Virus record (IMG/VR): IMGVR_UViG_3300033146_003848
Span: 62,001 to 126,000 of that record
Source of the DNA: a virus
Length of the DNA stretch: 64,000 nucleotides
Strand: one strand, 5' to 3'
In this document: one piece after another, positions 41,126-49,112 of the stretch
Numbering within the stretch: position 1 is the first letter of the stretch
How the letters are laid out: the number at the start of each line of letters is the position of its first letter
Notes under the pieces: model-generated
Seen by the model: the letters and a program-made list of their open reading frames with translations, nothing else
Database searches by the model: none
Told to the model about the DNA's origin: nothing
Position numbers and translations under genes: made by a program

Positions 41126-41180
41126 ATTATTATAAAACACTTAGATGTTAAGTGTTACAAACAATTTATGGAGAGTTATT

Positions 41181-41423
41181 ATGTGGGTAAACAGAAAAGA
41201 TTGTAGAAAAGAAGGACTTAAACAACGATTTGAAGCGTATGATTTATTAGATGGTGTAAGATATCTTAAGCCCGATTCAGATAAAGACTTCTTGGGATCA
41301 GTAAGTGCAATAGACACAACTAGAGGTCTTATTGAATTAACATCAGTGGAGAATAATGAGAAACTCAATGTCCCTGCTGAATTGTGTAGAATTTTATTAA
41401 TAAGAGGAGAGATTCCTGTTTAA
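41181..41423 (+). CDS. small protein, unknown
   Basis: 80 residues (MWVNRKDCRKEG...). ATG 41181 has GGAG at the usual distance, and codons from 41145 lie in the leader hairpin. Basic start, beta-rich end. Single-gene unit. Confidence 0.65.
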   Translation: MWVNRKDCRKEGLKQRFEAYDLLDGVRYLKPDSDKDFLGSVSAIDTTRGLIELTSVENNEKLNVPAELCRILLIRGEIPV

Positions 41424-41437
41424 ATGAAAGTGTAAAT

Positions 41438-41466
41438 TTGACACGGCTCAATTTATATGTTATAAT
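41438..41466 (+). promoter_or_regulatory. early-type promoter with 5' stem-loop, for 41532
   Basis: TTGACA, 17-bp spacer, TATAAT, TGT upstream; leader ACAATGTT-aatagt-AACATTGT. Confidence 0.9.
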
Positions 41467-41531
41467 ATACTTATAAACAATGTTAATAGTAACATTGTAG
41501 AATGAATATTAATTTAATTGCGGAGATTATG

Positions 41532-41843
41532 ATGGAAATAAAAACACACTTTAGCCCTCAAGAAGTATTGAATAACCCAGAACTTACTCAAGATGCAATG
41601 AATCATTGTGGAGAATTGACTTATGAGATGACAGACGGAGAAATTGATTGGGTCAATTTCATTAAAGGTAAATATAGCATTGCTGATTATATTTTAAAGA
41701 GAATGGTAGATAATGTTGTTACAATTGACATGGACTTCTCTAAGAGTCTTGATGATGATTGTGAAGGAGCAGGAAAGGCAGTTATGCTAAGTGATGATAG
41801 TGCCCTTCAATCGATTTTCTTTTATAATTATATGGAGAGTTAA
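41532..41843 (+). CDS. acidic protein, unknown
   Basis: 103 residues from the second of two adjacent ATGs (GGAG six bases before it). Acidic, helical. First of four tightly packed genes. Confidence 0.65.
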   Translation: MEIKTHFSPQEVLNNPELTQDAMNHCGELTYEMTDGEIDWVNFIKGKYSIADYILKRMVDNVVTIDMDFSKSLDDDCEGAGKAVMLSDDSALQSIFFYNYMES

Positions 41844-42026
41844 ATGAGTAGCATTAAAATAAAAGATTTGGTCATCTCTCAAGAAGGTCAAGAAAAAATA
41901 CTTCGTCGTCATTATGAAAAGATGACCAAATCGCAAGTTATAGATGCTCTTATTATGGAGTTATTTGTAAATAATAAAGATAGTGTTCCCAGACGAATTG
42001 AAAATATTAGTTATGGAGAAAATTAA
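41844..42026 (+). CDS. small protein, unknown
   Basis: 60 residues directly after the previous stop (GGAGAGTTAA). A basic helix KILRRHYEKMTKSQVIDAL could bind nucleic acid. TAATG junction with the next gene. Confidence 0.6.
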   Translation: MSSIKIKDLVISQEGQEKILRRHYEKMTKSQVIDALIMELFVNNKDSVPRRIENISYGEN

Positions 42027-42274
42027 TGATGAATAGGTTTGATTTTGGTATGACTGGAATTATTAAAAAATTTATTGAAGGATTAAAAATTGAATTTGAT
42101 GAAAAAGGACAATATTGGCTTGTTGACTGTTGGGATAATTGTCAGTATATTGCCAAATATAATAAACAGAGCAAGGTTTTTGCCATGTATGATGAATTAG
42201 AATGGTGTAAAACTCTAACAGAAGGTCAAAAGATAGTGAAAAACCATTTCCCTCACTTGAAAATTAAGGTTTGA
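42026..42274 (+). CDS. small protein, unknown
   Basis: 82 residues, GGAGAAAATTA site; C-terminal part KTLTEGQKIVKNHFPHLKIKV. The first half is a beta pattern with two Trp/Cys. No family recognised. Confidence 0.6.
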   Translation: MMNRFDFGMTGIIKKFIEGLKIEFDEKGQYWLVDCWDNCQYIAKYNKQSKVFAMYDELEWCKTLTEGQKIVKNHFPHLKIKV

Positions 42275-42299
42275 TATAAATTTTTAGATGGAGAAAATT

Positions 42300-42566
42300 A
42301 TGAGTGATGTAGCAAAAATAAGAGCGGATATTAATAAGAGAGGACTCAAGACAGTCATGAAAGAACACTTGAATATTCCCGATGAAGACTTTGATTCCCA
42401 TTGTTCGGATTTATATGTTATTTGTACTTCGGAGCGACAAGAGTGGCTAAAGAAGAATTATGAATTTTATACTAATATTGTCCTCTCATATTCAAATGTT
42501 GATGGTCAATCTTGGTTGGGAAAATCATTCTTCGATATCCCATTTGCACACATTGAATATTATTAA
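42300..42566 (+). CDS. small protein, unknown
   Basis: 88 residues from ATG 42300 (the ATG in ATGGAG at 42288 is the site). Helical then beta, ends IPFAHIEYY. Last full gene of the 41438 transcript. Confidence 0.6.
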   Translation: MSDVAKIRADINKRGLKTVMKEHLNIPDEDFDSHCSDLYVICTSERQEWLKKNYEFYTNIVLSYSNVDGQSWLGKSFFDIPFAHIEYY

Positions 42567-42581
42567 AAGAGAGGTATAATT

Positions 42582-42626
42582 ATGAGTAGTGTTAACCACT
42601 ATGAAGTTGATACTGAATATACATAA
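42582..42626 (+). pseudogene. 14-codon frame, probable gene remnant
   Basis: MSSVNHYEVDTEYT follows a good AGAGGTATAATT site but stops at once. Looks like the 5' end of a gene whose body was lost, or a leader peptide before the 42662 promoter. Confidence 0.35.
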
Positions 42627-42661
42627 AACATTAAAAAAAGTGTAATTAATAGTATAATGAT

Positions 42662-42690
42662 TTGACACGGTCAATATTATATGTTAGAAT
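42662..42690 (+). promoter_or_regulatory. early-type promoter with 5' stem-loop, for 42757
   Basis: TTGACA, 17-bp spacer, TAGAAT, TGT upstream; leader GAAAC...GTTTC. Confidence 0.8.
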
Positions 42691-42756
42691 ATACTTATGA
42701 AACAATTTAAAAAAGTTAGTTTCTAAGTGTTATTAATGAATTTTGAGGAGAGTAAA

Positions 42757-42960
42757 ATGAAAAAAACAGAAGCGACTGCGAGATTCGGCAAGAAAATTGT
42801 CGAACGAGTGAAGTATCGTAAATATGGCGGAGACGATTGTTATTCTTGGGCAATCTTCATCGATAGACGATTGTACAAAGGAGGTTACTCCAGATCAGAA
42901 GTTATGTATGAAGTAGGGTTAATTTATAAACATTTATCTGATGAAAGTAGAGGAGAGTAA
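42757..42960 (+). CDS. small basic protein, unknown
   Basis: 67 residues from ATG 42757 (TTGAGGAGAGTAAA); GTG 42727 and ATG 42736 lie before the site. Basic with a KYRKYGGDDCYSWAIFIDRR core. First gene of a three-gene transcript. Confidence 0.65.
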   Translation: MKKTEATARFGKKIVERVKYRKYGGDDCYSWAIFIDRRLYKGGYSRSEVMYEVGLIYKHLSDESRGE

Positions 42961-42961
42961 A

Positions 42962-43582
42962 ATGGAAACTATACAAAAAATAAATTATAAGGATCATACG
43001 ATTGAAATTTCATATGATGATTATTTTGAAAGTCCAAGATGTTGGGATCAAAACTCAACAATGTTAATATTTCATCGAGAATATGATTTTGGTGATAAAA
43101 ATGAATTGGGTATTGATAAAAATGATTTTAATGATTGGGATGAAATGGAAGAATTCCTACAAAAGGAGATGAATATAGTAGTAATTTTACCAATTTACAT
43201 GATGGAACATAGTGGGATAAGTATTCAAACAACTCCATTTAGTTGCTCATGGGATTCAGGAAGAGTGGGATTTATATATATTACTCGGGATCAGATGAAG
43301 GATGCATATGGGTATAAACTATTAAATGCCAGACGAGAAAAAGAAATCATAAGATACTTAACCAACGAAGTCAAATTAATGAATAACTATGTCACAGGAG
43401 ATGTTTATGCATATTGTATTCGCAATGAGGACGACGAAGTACTCGATTCATGTTCAGGGTTTTATGGTGATGATTGTATTCCCGAAATAATAGATGAATG
43501 TAAACGAATCATTGATACTTATCCTTCTTCTCAACAAATGACTATTGCTGATTTTATACAGGAGAAAAAAGATGACCAATAA
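42962..43582 (+). CDS. conserved phage hypothetical (WDSG motif)
   Basis: 206 residues. MMEHSGISIQTTPFSCSWDS followed by GRVGFIYI, then VTGDVYAY and SCSGFYGDD, a pattern I know from many phage proteins of unknown function. ATG 42962 follows AGAGGAGAGTAAA. Overlaps the triple-HTH gene by 11 bases, so the pair is co-translated. Confidence 0.7.
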   Translation: METIQKINYKDHTIEISYDDYFESPRCWDQNSTMLIFHREYDFGDKNELGIDKNDFNDWDEMEEFLQKEMNIVVILPIYMMEHSGISIQTTPFSCSWDSGRVGFIYITRDQMKDAYGYKLLNARREKEIIRYLTNEVKLMNNYVTGDVYAYCIRNEDDEVLDSCSGFYGDDCIPEIIDECKRIIDTYPSSQQMTIADFIQEKKDDQ

Positions 43583-44234
43583 AGAACTGATGGAACTGAT
43601 GGGAGTCTCAAGAGAGACCGTTAGATTCTGGATCACAAAGGGAATTCCACATGTGGGAGAAACTCCCACAACAATGACTTTCCCCGAAAAAGAATGTCAA
43701 CAATGGTTTATTGACAATAAAATAATAGGATACTTAAATGTGAAGGAGATAAAAGAAAAATATAACCTCTCACAAAAACAATTAACAGTTTGGCGAAATA
43801 ATGGATTGCCCGAAGAGTGGAGTCCAATTCGTAAAAAGAAGGCAATATATAACATTGTAAAATTAGAAACTTGGGTTGAAGAAACAAATGCCCTTTCTAT
43901 GTTTGATGAAGATCCTCGAATGAGCACTGCGGATATTTGTGAAATGTATAATGTAACTAGAGCGACAGTTTCTCTTTGGGTAAAAAATGGACTTCGAGGA
44001 GAAGATACTATTCATGGGTTTAGATTTGAACATAGTGAGGTTAGACGTTGGATAGAAAGTCACAAAAAATCCCAGAATAAATTAATTCTCATACAAGGTC
44101 AAGTATTCATTAGTAAACATAAAGATGTCGACCTTGTTGAACGATATTACTCCATAAGTGAATTGGGAAAAATACTATCTGAAAATAAAAATGATCCTAA
44201 AACCATTCAACATATTTCTAATATGTTAATTTGA
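43572..44234 (+). CDS. triple helix-turn-helix DNA-binding protein A
   Basis: 220 residues with three MerR/Xis-like winged HTH units: MELMGVSRETVRFWITKGIP (about 6-25), KEKYNLSQKQLTVWRNNGLP (about 60-79) and CEMYNVTRATVSLWVKNGLR (about 123-142), each followed by a wing and WI/WF-x2 helix. Paralog at 45934. Terminase small subunits and excisionases use such units; here the early location favours transcription control. ATG 43572 has AGGAG before it. Confidence 0.75.
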   Translation: MTNKELMELMGVSRETVRFWITKGIPHVGETPTTMTFPEKECQQWFIDNKIIGYLNVKEIKEKYNLSQKQLTVWRNNGLPEEWSPIRKKKAIYNIVKLETWVEETNALSMFDEDPRMSTADICEMYNVTRATVSLWVKNGLRGEDTIHGFRFEHSEVRRWIESHKKSQNKLILIQGQVFISKHKDVDLVERYYSISELGKILSENKNDPKTIQHISNMLI

Positions 44235-44259
44235 CTTGGTCATTTTTATGTGTTATACT
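44231..44259 (+). promoter_or_regulatory. early-type promoter with two leader hairpins, for 44340
   Basis: TTGACT, 17-bp spacer, TATACT, TGT upstream; leader AAACAAT...ATTGTTT, then GTC...GAC hairpin at 44309. Confidence 0.9.
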
Positions 44260-44308
44260 ATATATATAAACAATTAATTTTGATTGTTTGTTTTTAATAA
44301 TTTTTTGA

Positions 44309-44320
44309 GTCAGAAAAGAC
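44309..44320 (+). promoter_or_regulatory. conserved leader hairpin (GTC-AGAAAA-GAC)
   Basis: Copy of the second leader hairpin; the surrounding TTTTTTGAGTC...TCGGAGACTATTATG is nearly identical to that at 48376. Confidence 0.7.
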
Positions 44321-44339
44321 TATAACATCGGAGACTATT

Positions 44340-44585
44340 ATGAATTTACAAGTGAATGGTGAATTACATTTGAGAATTTCCAACATGGAAGGTGTAGAAA
44401 TTCAAAAAGATGAAGAAAAAATGGTTAGGTCGAAATTAAAGAGTGGAGATTATTTACTTAGCCTCAATAATAAATTTATTGTTGAATTAAAGAATTTTCA
44501 AACTCCAATATATACTTTTGATTTCGATGTCGATTCAATTACCGAATATGATTTCATTGAAGATGCGGAGGAAAATGATGAGTGA
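44340..44585 (+). CDS. small acidic protein, unknown
   Basis: 81 residues, beta-rich (LHLRISNMEGVEIQ), acidic tail DAEENDE. CGGAGACTATT site behind a two-hairpin leader. Overlaps the next gene by eight bases. Confidence 0.65.
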   Translation: MNLQVNGELHLRISNMEGVEIQKDEEKMVRSKLKSGDYLLSLNNKFIVELKNFQTPIYTFDFDVDSITEYDFIEDAEENDE

Positions 44586-44847
44586 TAAAAATACAAAAAA
44601 AGCCCTGTTGAAAGAACAATTGGACAAATTAATGAGCCAATTCTCAGATACAATTGATGAGAAGGTCAATCATGTGTTCGCATCGGGAACACTAGACGTG
44701 GACAATTTAGATGTCAGTGATGATAATTATACATTGGCTAAATTCTTCATGTGTGCATTAGGGAAAGAAATGTCGCACCAATATAAACATCCCAATTCTT
44801 CACGAAAACAAACCAAAACAATTGAGAGTATATATGGAGCAATGTGA
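44578..44847 (+). CDS. small helical protein, unknown
   Basis: 89 residues from the second of two adjacent ATGs (GGAG seven bases away). Helical, with KTKTIESIYGAM at the end. TGATG junction with the following 24-residue frame. Confidence 0.6.
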   Translation: MSDKNTKKALLKEQLDKLMSQFSDTIDEKVNHVFASGTLDVDNLDVSDDNYTLAKFFMCALGKEMSHQYKHPNSSRKQTKTIESIYGAM

Positions 44848-44921
44848 TGAAATATTTTGTAGCAATGTATTATGGCGAACGATATTTGACCACCATTAAG
44901 ACTATTAATGAGGAGAATTAA
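44847..44921 (+). CDS. 24-residue peptide
   Basis: MKYFVAMYYGERYLTTIKTI... starts at the TGATG junction with GGAG seven bases before it and ends one base before the next gene. Hydrophobic-aromatic start. Its overlap pattern is that of a real gene. Confidence 0.55.
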   Translation: MKYFVAMYYGERYLTTIKTINEEN

Positions 44922-44922
44922 A

Positions 44923-45225
44923 ATGAATATATTGCCAAAAACAATGTCGAGTAGTAACGAAGCCACAATGAGAATTAAAAAATTCCATCATCCCTTTATT
45001 CACGTCCAATTACATGAGGTAAAGGATAACAAAACAAATAAAAAGTATTCAATATTACAGTGGCAATATTGGACACATGGTGATAATATTAATGTGACTA
45101 GAGTCGCAATTAAGGATATCACTAGTGACGAGGCCATTTTACTTTGCGATGAATTGCCTGTTTTGACCGAGACCCTTCATGATGAAATTGCGGAGAAATT
45201 TACAATATTAAGTGTTCAATCATAG
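44923..45225 (+). CDS. small protein, unknown
   Basis: 100 residues from ATG 44923 (GAGGAGAATTAAA). Beta-rich, His/Trp (FHHPFIHVQLHEV, WQYWTHGD). Precedes the Cys-repeat gene by ten bases. Confidence 0.6.
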   Translation: MNILPKTMSSSNEATMRIKKFHHPFIHVQLHEVKDNKTNKKYSILQWQYWTHGDNINVTRVAIKDITSDEAILLCDELPVLTETLHDEIAEKFTILSVQS

Positions 45226-45235
45226 GAGAATTAAA

Positions 45236-45562
45236 ATGAGAAAAATAGTAACATGGGTTGACGATAATGGAAATTCTTGGTCAGACTGTACTGAGAGAGA
45301 GGCAATCAAGAAGTCTAAGACCCTTAGAAATTGCACTAATTGCAAAGATTGCACCTATTGTGTGAATTGCACAAATTGCACTAATTGTACTGAATGTGGG
45401 AATTTAGACGGTTGTGAACATTGTCACCAATGTGTGAATTGTAATAATTGTTTTCACTGTGATTATTGCACTGATTGCACCGACTGCAAAAATTGCACTA
45501 AATGTTTAGAGATTCGTGTTTCTAATGGTTCTAATTACGTTAACGTGAAACGAGGAGAATAA
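45236..45562 (+). CDS. CxxC-repeat protein, family member 2
   Basis: 108 residues from ATG 45236 (TAGGAGAATTAAA). N-module VTWVDDNGNSWSDCTEREA, KKSKTLRNC, then triplet repeats with Cys every third residue (CTNCKDCTYCVNCTNC and on), an interruption GNLDG, and more triplets. The N-module is shared with 32422, 46716 and 53888. Cytoplasmic by lack of a signal peptide, so metal binding is more likely than disulfides. Confidence 0.8.
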   Translation: MRKIVTWVDDNGNSWSDCTEREAIKKSKTLRNCTNCKDCTYCVNCTNCTNCTECGNLDGCEHCHQCVNCNNCFHCDYCTDCTDCKNCTKCLEIRVSNGSNYVNVKRGE

Positions 45563-45563
45563 A

Positions 45564-45842
45564 ATGATAGAAAAGAAAATTGCCCAATTTAGAGAAGAAT
45601 TGAAATTCGACACTAAAGGGTTAAAAATGTTTAATGATATCATCGAACACTCAAAGACCGATTCCAAATGTAATGCCTTATTTGAATTATACTTGACTTC
45701 ACCTGTTCATAAGACTTTAACCCTCTTTAAAATCCTCAGACTGACATTTCCAAATGAGGCAAAAGAAGACTCCTTGGAATTTACAAATAAATGGACATCA
45801 ATAGACTCCGCATCAAATGAAATTTCCATCAGAAATAATTGA
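45564..45842 (+). CDS. small protein, unknown
   Basis: 92 residues, helical, one base after the Cys-repeat stop (CGAGGAGAATAAA site). The last codons form the -35 of the next promoter. No motif recognised. Confidence 0.6.
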   Translation: MIEKKIAQFREELKFDTKGLKMFNDIIEHSKTDSKCNALFELYLTSPVHKTLTLFKILRLTFPNEAKEDSLEFTNKWTSIDSASNEISIRNN

Positions 45843-45867
45843 CATGGTCTAAAATAAATGTTATACT
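45839..45867 (+). promoter_or_regulatory. early-type promoter with 5' stem-loop, for 45934
   Basis: TTGACA, 17-bp spacer, TATACT, TGT upstream; leader GATAGT...ACTATC. Confidence 0.9.
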
Positions 45868-45933
45868 AGTATTATGATAGTATCAATAGTGACACTATCA
45901 ATTGATTATTAATTTAACACTATGGAGATCAAG

Positions 45934-46623
45934 ATGAATGGAAAGGAATTAATGCGAGGATATCATTGCACAAAGGCAACAGTCTTGATGTGGGTCTCAC
46001 ACGGTCTTCCACACGAAGGAGAAATATTCTCTAAAATGTCATTCGATGCCAATGAAGTAGAAAAATGGTTAATAGAGAATAAAGTCATGAATCATTGGAC
46101 AACCCAGGAATTAAAACAAAATTATAACCTCAAAAAAAGACAGTACGACGTTTGGAGAAGTCACGGACTCCCTGAACAAAAAAGTCCCCTGTTCCCAAAA
46201 AGTATGAGAGTATATAATATCCTCGAAGTAGAACAATGGGTGTTAGAGAATGATGCCCTAAATTTCCACGAATCAAAGTCGACAACCAACGATATATGTG
46301 CCCGATATAATATCACTAGAGCCGCAGTCTCACTATTCATCAAACAAGGACTCCCAAATGAAAAGACAATATATGGCCTCCGTTACGATATGAATGAAGT
46401 ACACAAATGGATGATTAAGAATAATAAAGTCAACGGGAAAAAGAATCGCAAAAAGAAAAGGCAATCAGAAACAAAAGAAGACCTCATCATCACACTAAAA
46501 GGCCTCAATAAGTGGAAAAGTGATTGGCAAAAAAGAGGTGTTGATGACTCCAATAAAATTCAATCGTTGAATAATTTAATTGAAGGTGTGAAAAAAGACT
46601 TAGAAAAATTCGATAAATGTTGA
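45934..46623 (+). CDS. triple helix-turn-helix DNA-binding protein B
   Basis: 229 residues, paralog of 43572: MRGYHCTKATVLMWVSHGLP, NYNLKKRQYDVWRSHGLPEQ and ARYNITRAAVSLFIKQGLPN mark three HTH units in register with protein A. A Lys-rich linker (KKNRKKKRQ, about 175-183) and a coiled-coil-like tail are added. Codon use shifts to CTC/CCC/ACC compared with protein A. Own stem-loop promoter. ATG 45934 has GGAG six bases upstream. Confidence 0.75.
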   Translation: MNGKELMRGYHCTKATVLMWVSHGLPHEGEIFSKMSFDANEVEKWLIENKVMNHWTTQELKQNYNLKKRQYDVWRSHGLPEQKSPLFPKSMRVYNILEVEQWVLENDALNFHESKSTTNDICARYNITRAAVSLFIKQGLPNEKTIYGLRYDMNEVHKWMIKNNKVNGKKNRKKKRQSETKEDLIITLKGLNKWKSDWQKRGVDDSNKIQSLNNLIEGVKKDLEKFDKC

Positions 46624-46648
46624 CTCGGTTGATATTATATGTTATAGT
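46620..46648 (+). promoter_or_regulatory. early-type promoter with 5' stem-loop, for 46716
   Basis: TTGACT, 17-bp spacer, TATAGT, TGT upstream; leader AAGTC-aatagt-GACTT. Confidence 0.85.
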
Positions 46649-46715
46649 ACTATTATAAAGTAAAAGTCAATAGTGACTTGTTAGAGTGATTAATTCATAC
46701 AAAGGAGAGACAACA

Positions 46716-47069
46716 ATGCAAAAAATTGTAACACAAAAAATGATATACTGGCAAGACGACAACGACAACAAGTGGTCAGACTGCACTGAAGAAGAAGCCA
46801 TTGAGAAGTCTAAGACCCTCAAAAATTGTACTAATTGTACCGACTGCGAACGATGTGAAGACTGCCATGATTGTGAGAATTGCACAGACTGCAGATGGTG
46901 TGTAGATAGTGCCAATGCGTCCTTTTGCGAAGACTGCACCGATTGCAACCATTGTTCAGGATGCGAATCTTGTATAAAGTGTAACAATTGCGAAGACTGC
47001 ATTGGTTGCGATGAATGTGAACAAAGTGAAGGTCTTGCGAATGAATATCAAAGTGTCGGAAAAGAATAA
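46716..47069 (+). CDS. CxxC-repeat protein, family member 3
   Basis: 117 residues. N-module MIYWQDDNDNKWSDCTEEEA, EKSKTLKNC, then two blocks of Cys triplets (CTNCTDCERCEDCHDC; later CEDCTDCNHCSGCESC) separated by VDSANASF. 24 cysteines. Interposed residues are acidic here, where member 2 is more neutral. AAAGGAGAGACAACA site, own promoter. Confidence 0.8.
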   Translation: MQKIVTQKMIYWQDDNDNKWSDCTEEEAIEKSKTLKNCTNCTDCERCEDCHDCENCTDCRWCVDSANASFCEDCTDCNHCSGCESCIKCNNCEDCIGCDECEQSEGLANEYQSVGKE

Positions 47070-47260
47070 TGAAGAAACCAAAACAACGATGTCGAATGTT
47101 GAGTAGACAAAACCAAATAAATCCATATGCAACCCTTCAACGAAATGAAAGTGTGAGTAGTAAGTCACTCCCCCTCTATTATATCGTCAGCCCTCAAATG
47201 AAACCAATTAGTCGACGAAAACCCAACACCCCCGGTGTTAAACAAAGGAGAATATTATGA
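47069..47260 (+). CDS. small basic protein, unknown
   Basis: 63 residues starting at a TAATG junction (shared A at 47069) and ending at an ATGA overlap, so the frame is locked between two genes. Very basic, Pro/Arg-rich (QMKPISRRKPNTPGVKQRR), probably disordered or RNA-binding. Confidence 0.6.
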   Translation: MKKPKQRCRMLSRQNQINPYATLQRNESVSSKSLPLYYIVSPQMKPISRRKPNTPGVKQRRIL

Positions 47261-47679
47261 ACGCCCAAATAACCAATATAAAATTCTTCATACAAGGGAA
47301 TGCAATATTTACAGTATCAAACCCACAAAATGAACACTACACCTTTAAAGTGTCAAAAAAACCCAATGATGAAGACTCCCCACTATTCGTAGGATTATTA
47401 ACAGGACCCAATAATGAATATAATTACCAGTATATAGGAATACTAGACAAGTACCAATTAAAATTAACAAAAAAGTCCAATATAACACCATCATCAAAAG
47501 TCCTTAAAGTGTTCAATTGGACTTTAAAACAAGTGTACTTCAATAAAAGGCCTCCAAAAGGATACTCAATACAACATGTAGGTAAGTGTTGTAAGTGTGG
47601 AAGAACCCTAACAACACCAGAATCAATCGCCCTAGGAATAGGCCCTTCATGTAGAAAACAATCAAAGTCCTGGTCATAA
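47257..47679 (+). CDS. DUF6011-like protein
   Basis: 140 residues. The C-terminus GKCCKCGRTLTTPESIALGI then GPSC matches DUF6011, a small Cys4 zinc motif (CxxCGRxLT...GxGPxC) seen in phage and bacterial accessory proteins. N-terminal 90 residues are beta-rich. AAAGGAGAATATT site. Confidence 0.7.
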   Translation: MNAQITNIKFFIQGNAIFTVSNPQNEHYTFKVSKKPNDEDSPLFVGLLTGPNNEYNYQYIGILDKYQLKLTKKSNITPSSKVLKVFNWTLKQVYFNKRPPKGYSIQHVGKCCKCGRTLTTPESIALGIGPSCRKQSKSWS

Positions 47680-48058
47680 AATTTACTGCATCCTATTCCC
47701 TCTTCATATTAGTCCATCCAAATAACCGCAACCCATCCAATGAAAATCACCATTTTTTGTCCGTCCAATGTCGAACCAATACGTGTGTTGTTGCGTGTAG
47801 ACAAATTAAACCGTCCGACCATTACCAACCAATACCAACCAACCAATACCAACCAACCAATACCAACCAATACCAAATTATCCATTGTCGACTTATAAAA
47901 TATAGGGATCCTCAATTAATCATTTTCAATACTATTAATTGGTCCTCATTTTTTACCATAAGGACCTCCAATTTCTTATAATTTATAGGCGACTTTTGTT
48001 TGTTTTTTTGGTCTTCATCCTTTTTCCTTATATAAGGCGAATTACTTATATGGAATAT
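47680..48058. other. gene-free stretch with ACCAACCAAT repeats
   Basis: No supported gene. Contains the short tandem repeat at 47822-47875, two GTCCGTCC(A/G)A-like motifs (47760, 47812) and pyrimidine-rich tracts near 48000. Confidence 0.6.
47822..47875. repeat. tandem ACCAACCAAT/ACCAATACCA microsatellite
   Basis: Irregular array of TACCAACCAA and ACCAATACC units over 54 bases. Unusually C-rich on this strand for an AT-rich genome. Confidence 0.8.
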
Positions 48059-48087
48059 TTGACAGGGTCATTTAATTATGATATACT
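48059..48087 (+). promoter_or_regulatory. early-type promoter without a following gene
   Basis: TTGACA, 17-bp spacer, TATACT, TGA upstream. No frame with a ribosome-binding site lies before the next promoter at 48296. Confidence 0.85.
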
Positions 48088-48093
48088 ATTAAA

Positions 48094-48295
48094 GTGAGTG
48101 AGACTTTTTGTTTTTTCAACACTCACCCTGGTTTCCCTTAACCGATAAAATTAAGGGACCCTGCGTACTTGTGATGATGGATCCTATTAGTGATTGCCTT
48201 GGGCGTGACGCGTTGAAGGTGACTTCGACTTTTAGGATCCTCACTTTAATGACAATTGTAAGGGCCAGTGCGAATAAAAATAAAAGTCATTTTAT
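48094..48295 (+). ncRNA. candidate structured small RNA
   Basis: Begins with GTGAGTG...CACTCAC (48094-48126), then GGT-tt-CCCTTAA, 9-base loop, TTAAGGG-ACC (48130-48160), followed by about 130 bases relatively rich in GC. The segment ggtttcccttaacc recurs in the non-coding region at 49415. No plausible CDS, so the promoter seems to make an RNA of up to 200 bases. Confidence 0.5.
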
Positions 48296-48324
48296 TTGAC
48301 TTGGTTGTTTTATTGTGTTATAAT
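48296..48324 (+). promoter_or_regulatory. early-type promoter with two leader hairpins, for 48407
   Basis: TTGACT, 17-bp spacer, TATAAT, TGT upstream; leader AAACAAT-tgaaattg-ATTGTTT, then the GTC...GAC hairpin. Closest to consensus of the set. Confidence 0.9.
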
Positions 48325-48375
48325 ATGTATATAAACAATTGAAATTGATTGTTTGTGTTTTTAATACTTTTTTGA

Positions 48376-48387
48376 GTCAGAAAAGAC
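48376..48387 (+). promoter_or_regulatory. conserved leader hairpin (GTC-AGAAAA-GAC)
   Basis: Same loop and flanks as the copy at 44309. Confidence 0.7.
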
Positions 48388-48406
48388 TATAACATCGGAG
48401 ACTATT

Positions 48407-49057
48407 ATGAGTGAAGTAAAAAAAGAAATCGTTAATGGCAATGAGGCTCCAATTGTACACGGCATTGATTCATTAGAGGCTGAAATGAATGCGATGAACG
48501 GTATTCCTGTTGAGGTGTCTAAGAAGTCTATCAAATTAAAAGGGACTGCAAGGGTCGAGAGGCCTGTTCCTAGAGAGCCGAAGAAGAAATTGAAGATGGC
48601 TGCACATGCAAAATTTTTTAAGGCGAATGGTGGAAAGAAGAATGCGGATCAATTGAAAGTGAATTACAAAATGGTTGCAGAGTGGGTTCGTAGTATCATT
48701 GAAATTTACAACGTGAAGGATCACTTTGAAGTACATTGTAAGAGGAGTAAAAAGGACGTAAAGAACGTGGACTTCAATAAGGACGTTGCAGTGAGTAAAG
48801 AGAACCCTCGTACAGTGAAGAAAGAAGTGTATGCGGTTGTTTTTAATCGTAAAGAGGGTGATGAAGTGATTGAAGTACGCAAGGATCAATACAAGTCAGA
48901 AGAAATGTTGGTTAGGTCTCTCGCAAATATGGTGTACTTTGCGACTGCGAAAGTAAAAGAGTACGCGGCTGACCATAAAATTGAGCCACAATACGAGAAA
49001 AAAGTGGCTACTGAGGCTAAAACAGTGAAAGAGACTGTGTCCAACGAAAAGAAGTAA
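48407..49057 (+). CDS. Lys-rich basic protein, probably highly expressed
   Basis: 216 residues with about one fifth lysine. Disordered N-terminal 65 residues, then a helical domain (HAKFFKANGGKKNADQ; VNYKMVAEWVRSIIEIYN) and Lys/Glu tail. Codon use is GC-richer (AAG, GAG, GTT) than neighbours. Near-consensus promoter, double-hairpin leader and a strong terminator form an isolated high-output unit. A DNA-coating or host-takeover protein is plausible; no homolog recognised. Confidence 0.75.
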   Translation: MSEVKKEIVNGNEAPIVHGIDSLEAEMNAMNGIPVEVSKKSIKLKGTARVERPVPREPKKKLKMAAHAKFFKANGGKKNADQLKVNYKMVAEWVRSIIEIYNVKDHFEVHCKRSKKDVKNVDFNKDVAVSKENPRTVKKEVYAVVFNRKEGDEVIEVRKDQYKSEEMLVRSLANMVYFATAKVKEYAADHKIEPQYEKKVATEAKTVKETVSNEKK

Positions 49058-49075
49058 TCATTAGGACTATTATGA

Positions 49076-49112
49076 AGTGAGGACTTATTCAGTCCTCACT
49101 TTGGCTTTTTTC
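49076..49112 (+). terminator. strong intrinsic terminator
   Basis: AGTGAGGACT-tattc-AGTCCTCACT followed by TTGGCTTTTTTCG. Ends the 48296 transcript. Confidence 0.85.

Noticed and set aside
47757-47981. Frame through the ACCAACCAAT repeat
   Set aside because: Low-complexity translation (NHYQPIPTNQYQ), no start signal.
48108-48299. Rightward frame of 63 codons after promoter 48059
   Set aside because: TTG start inside the 5' stem-loop; the internal ATGATG has no ribosome-binding site; the region folds and shares a motif with other non-coding DNA.
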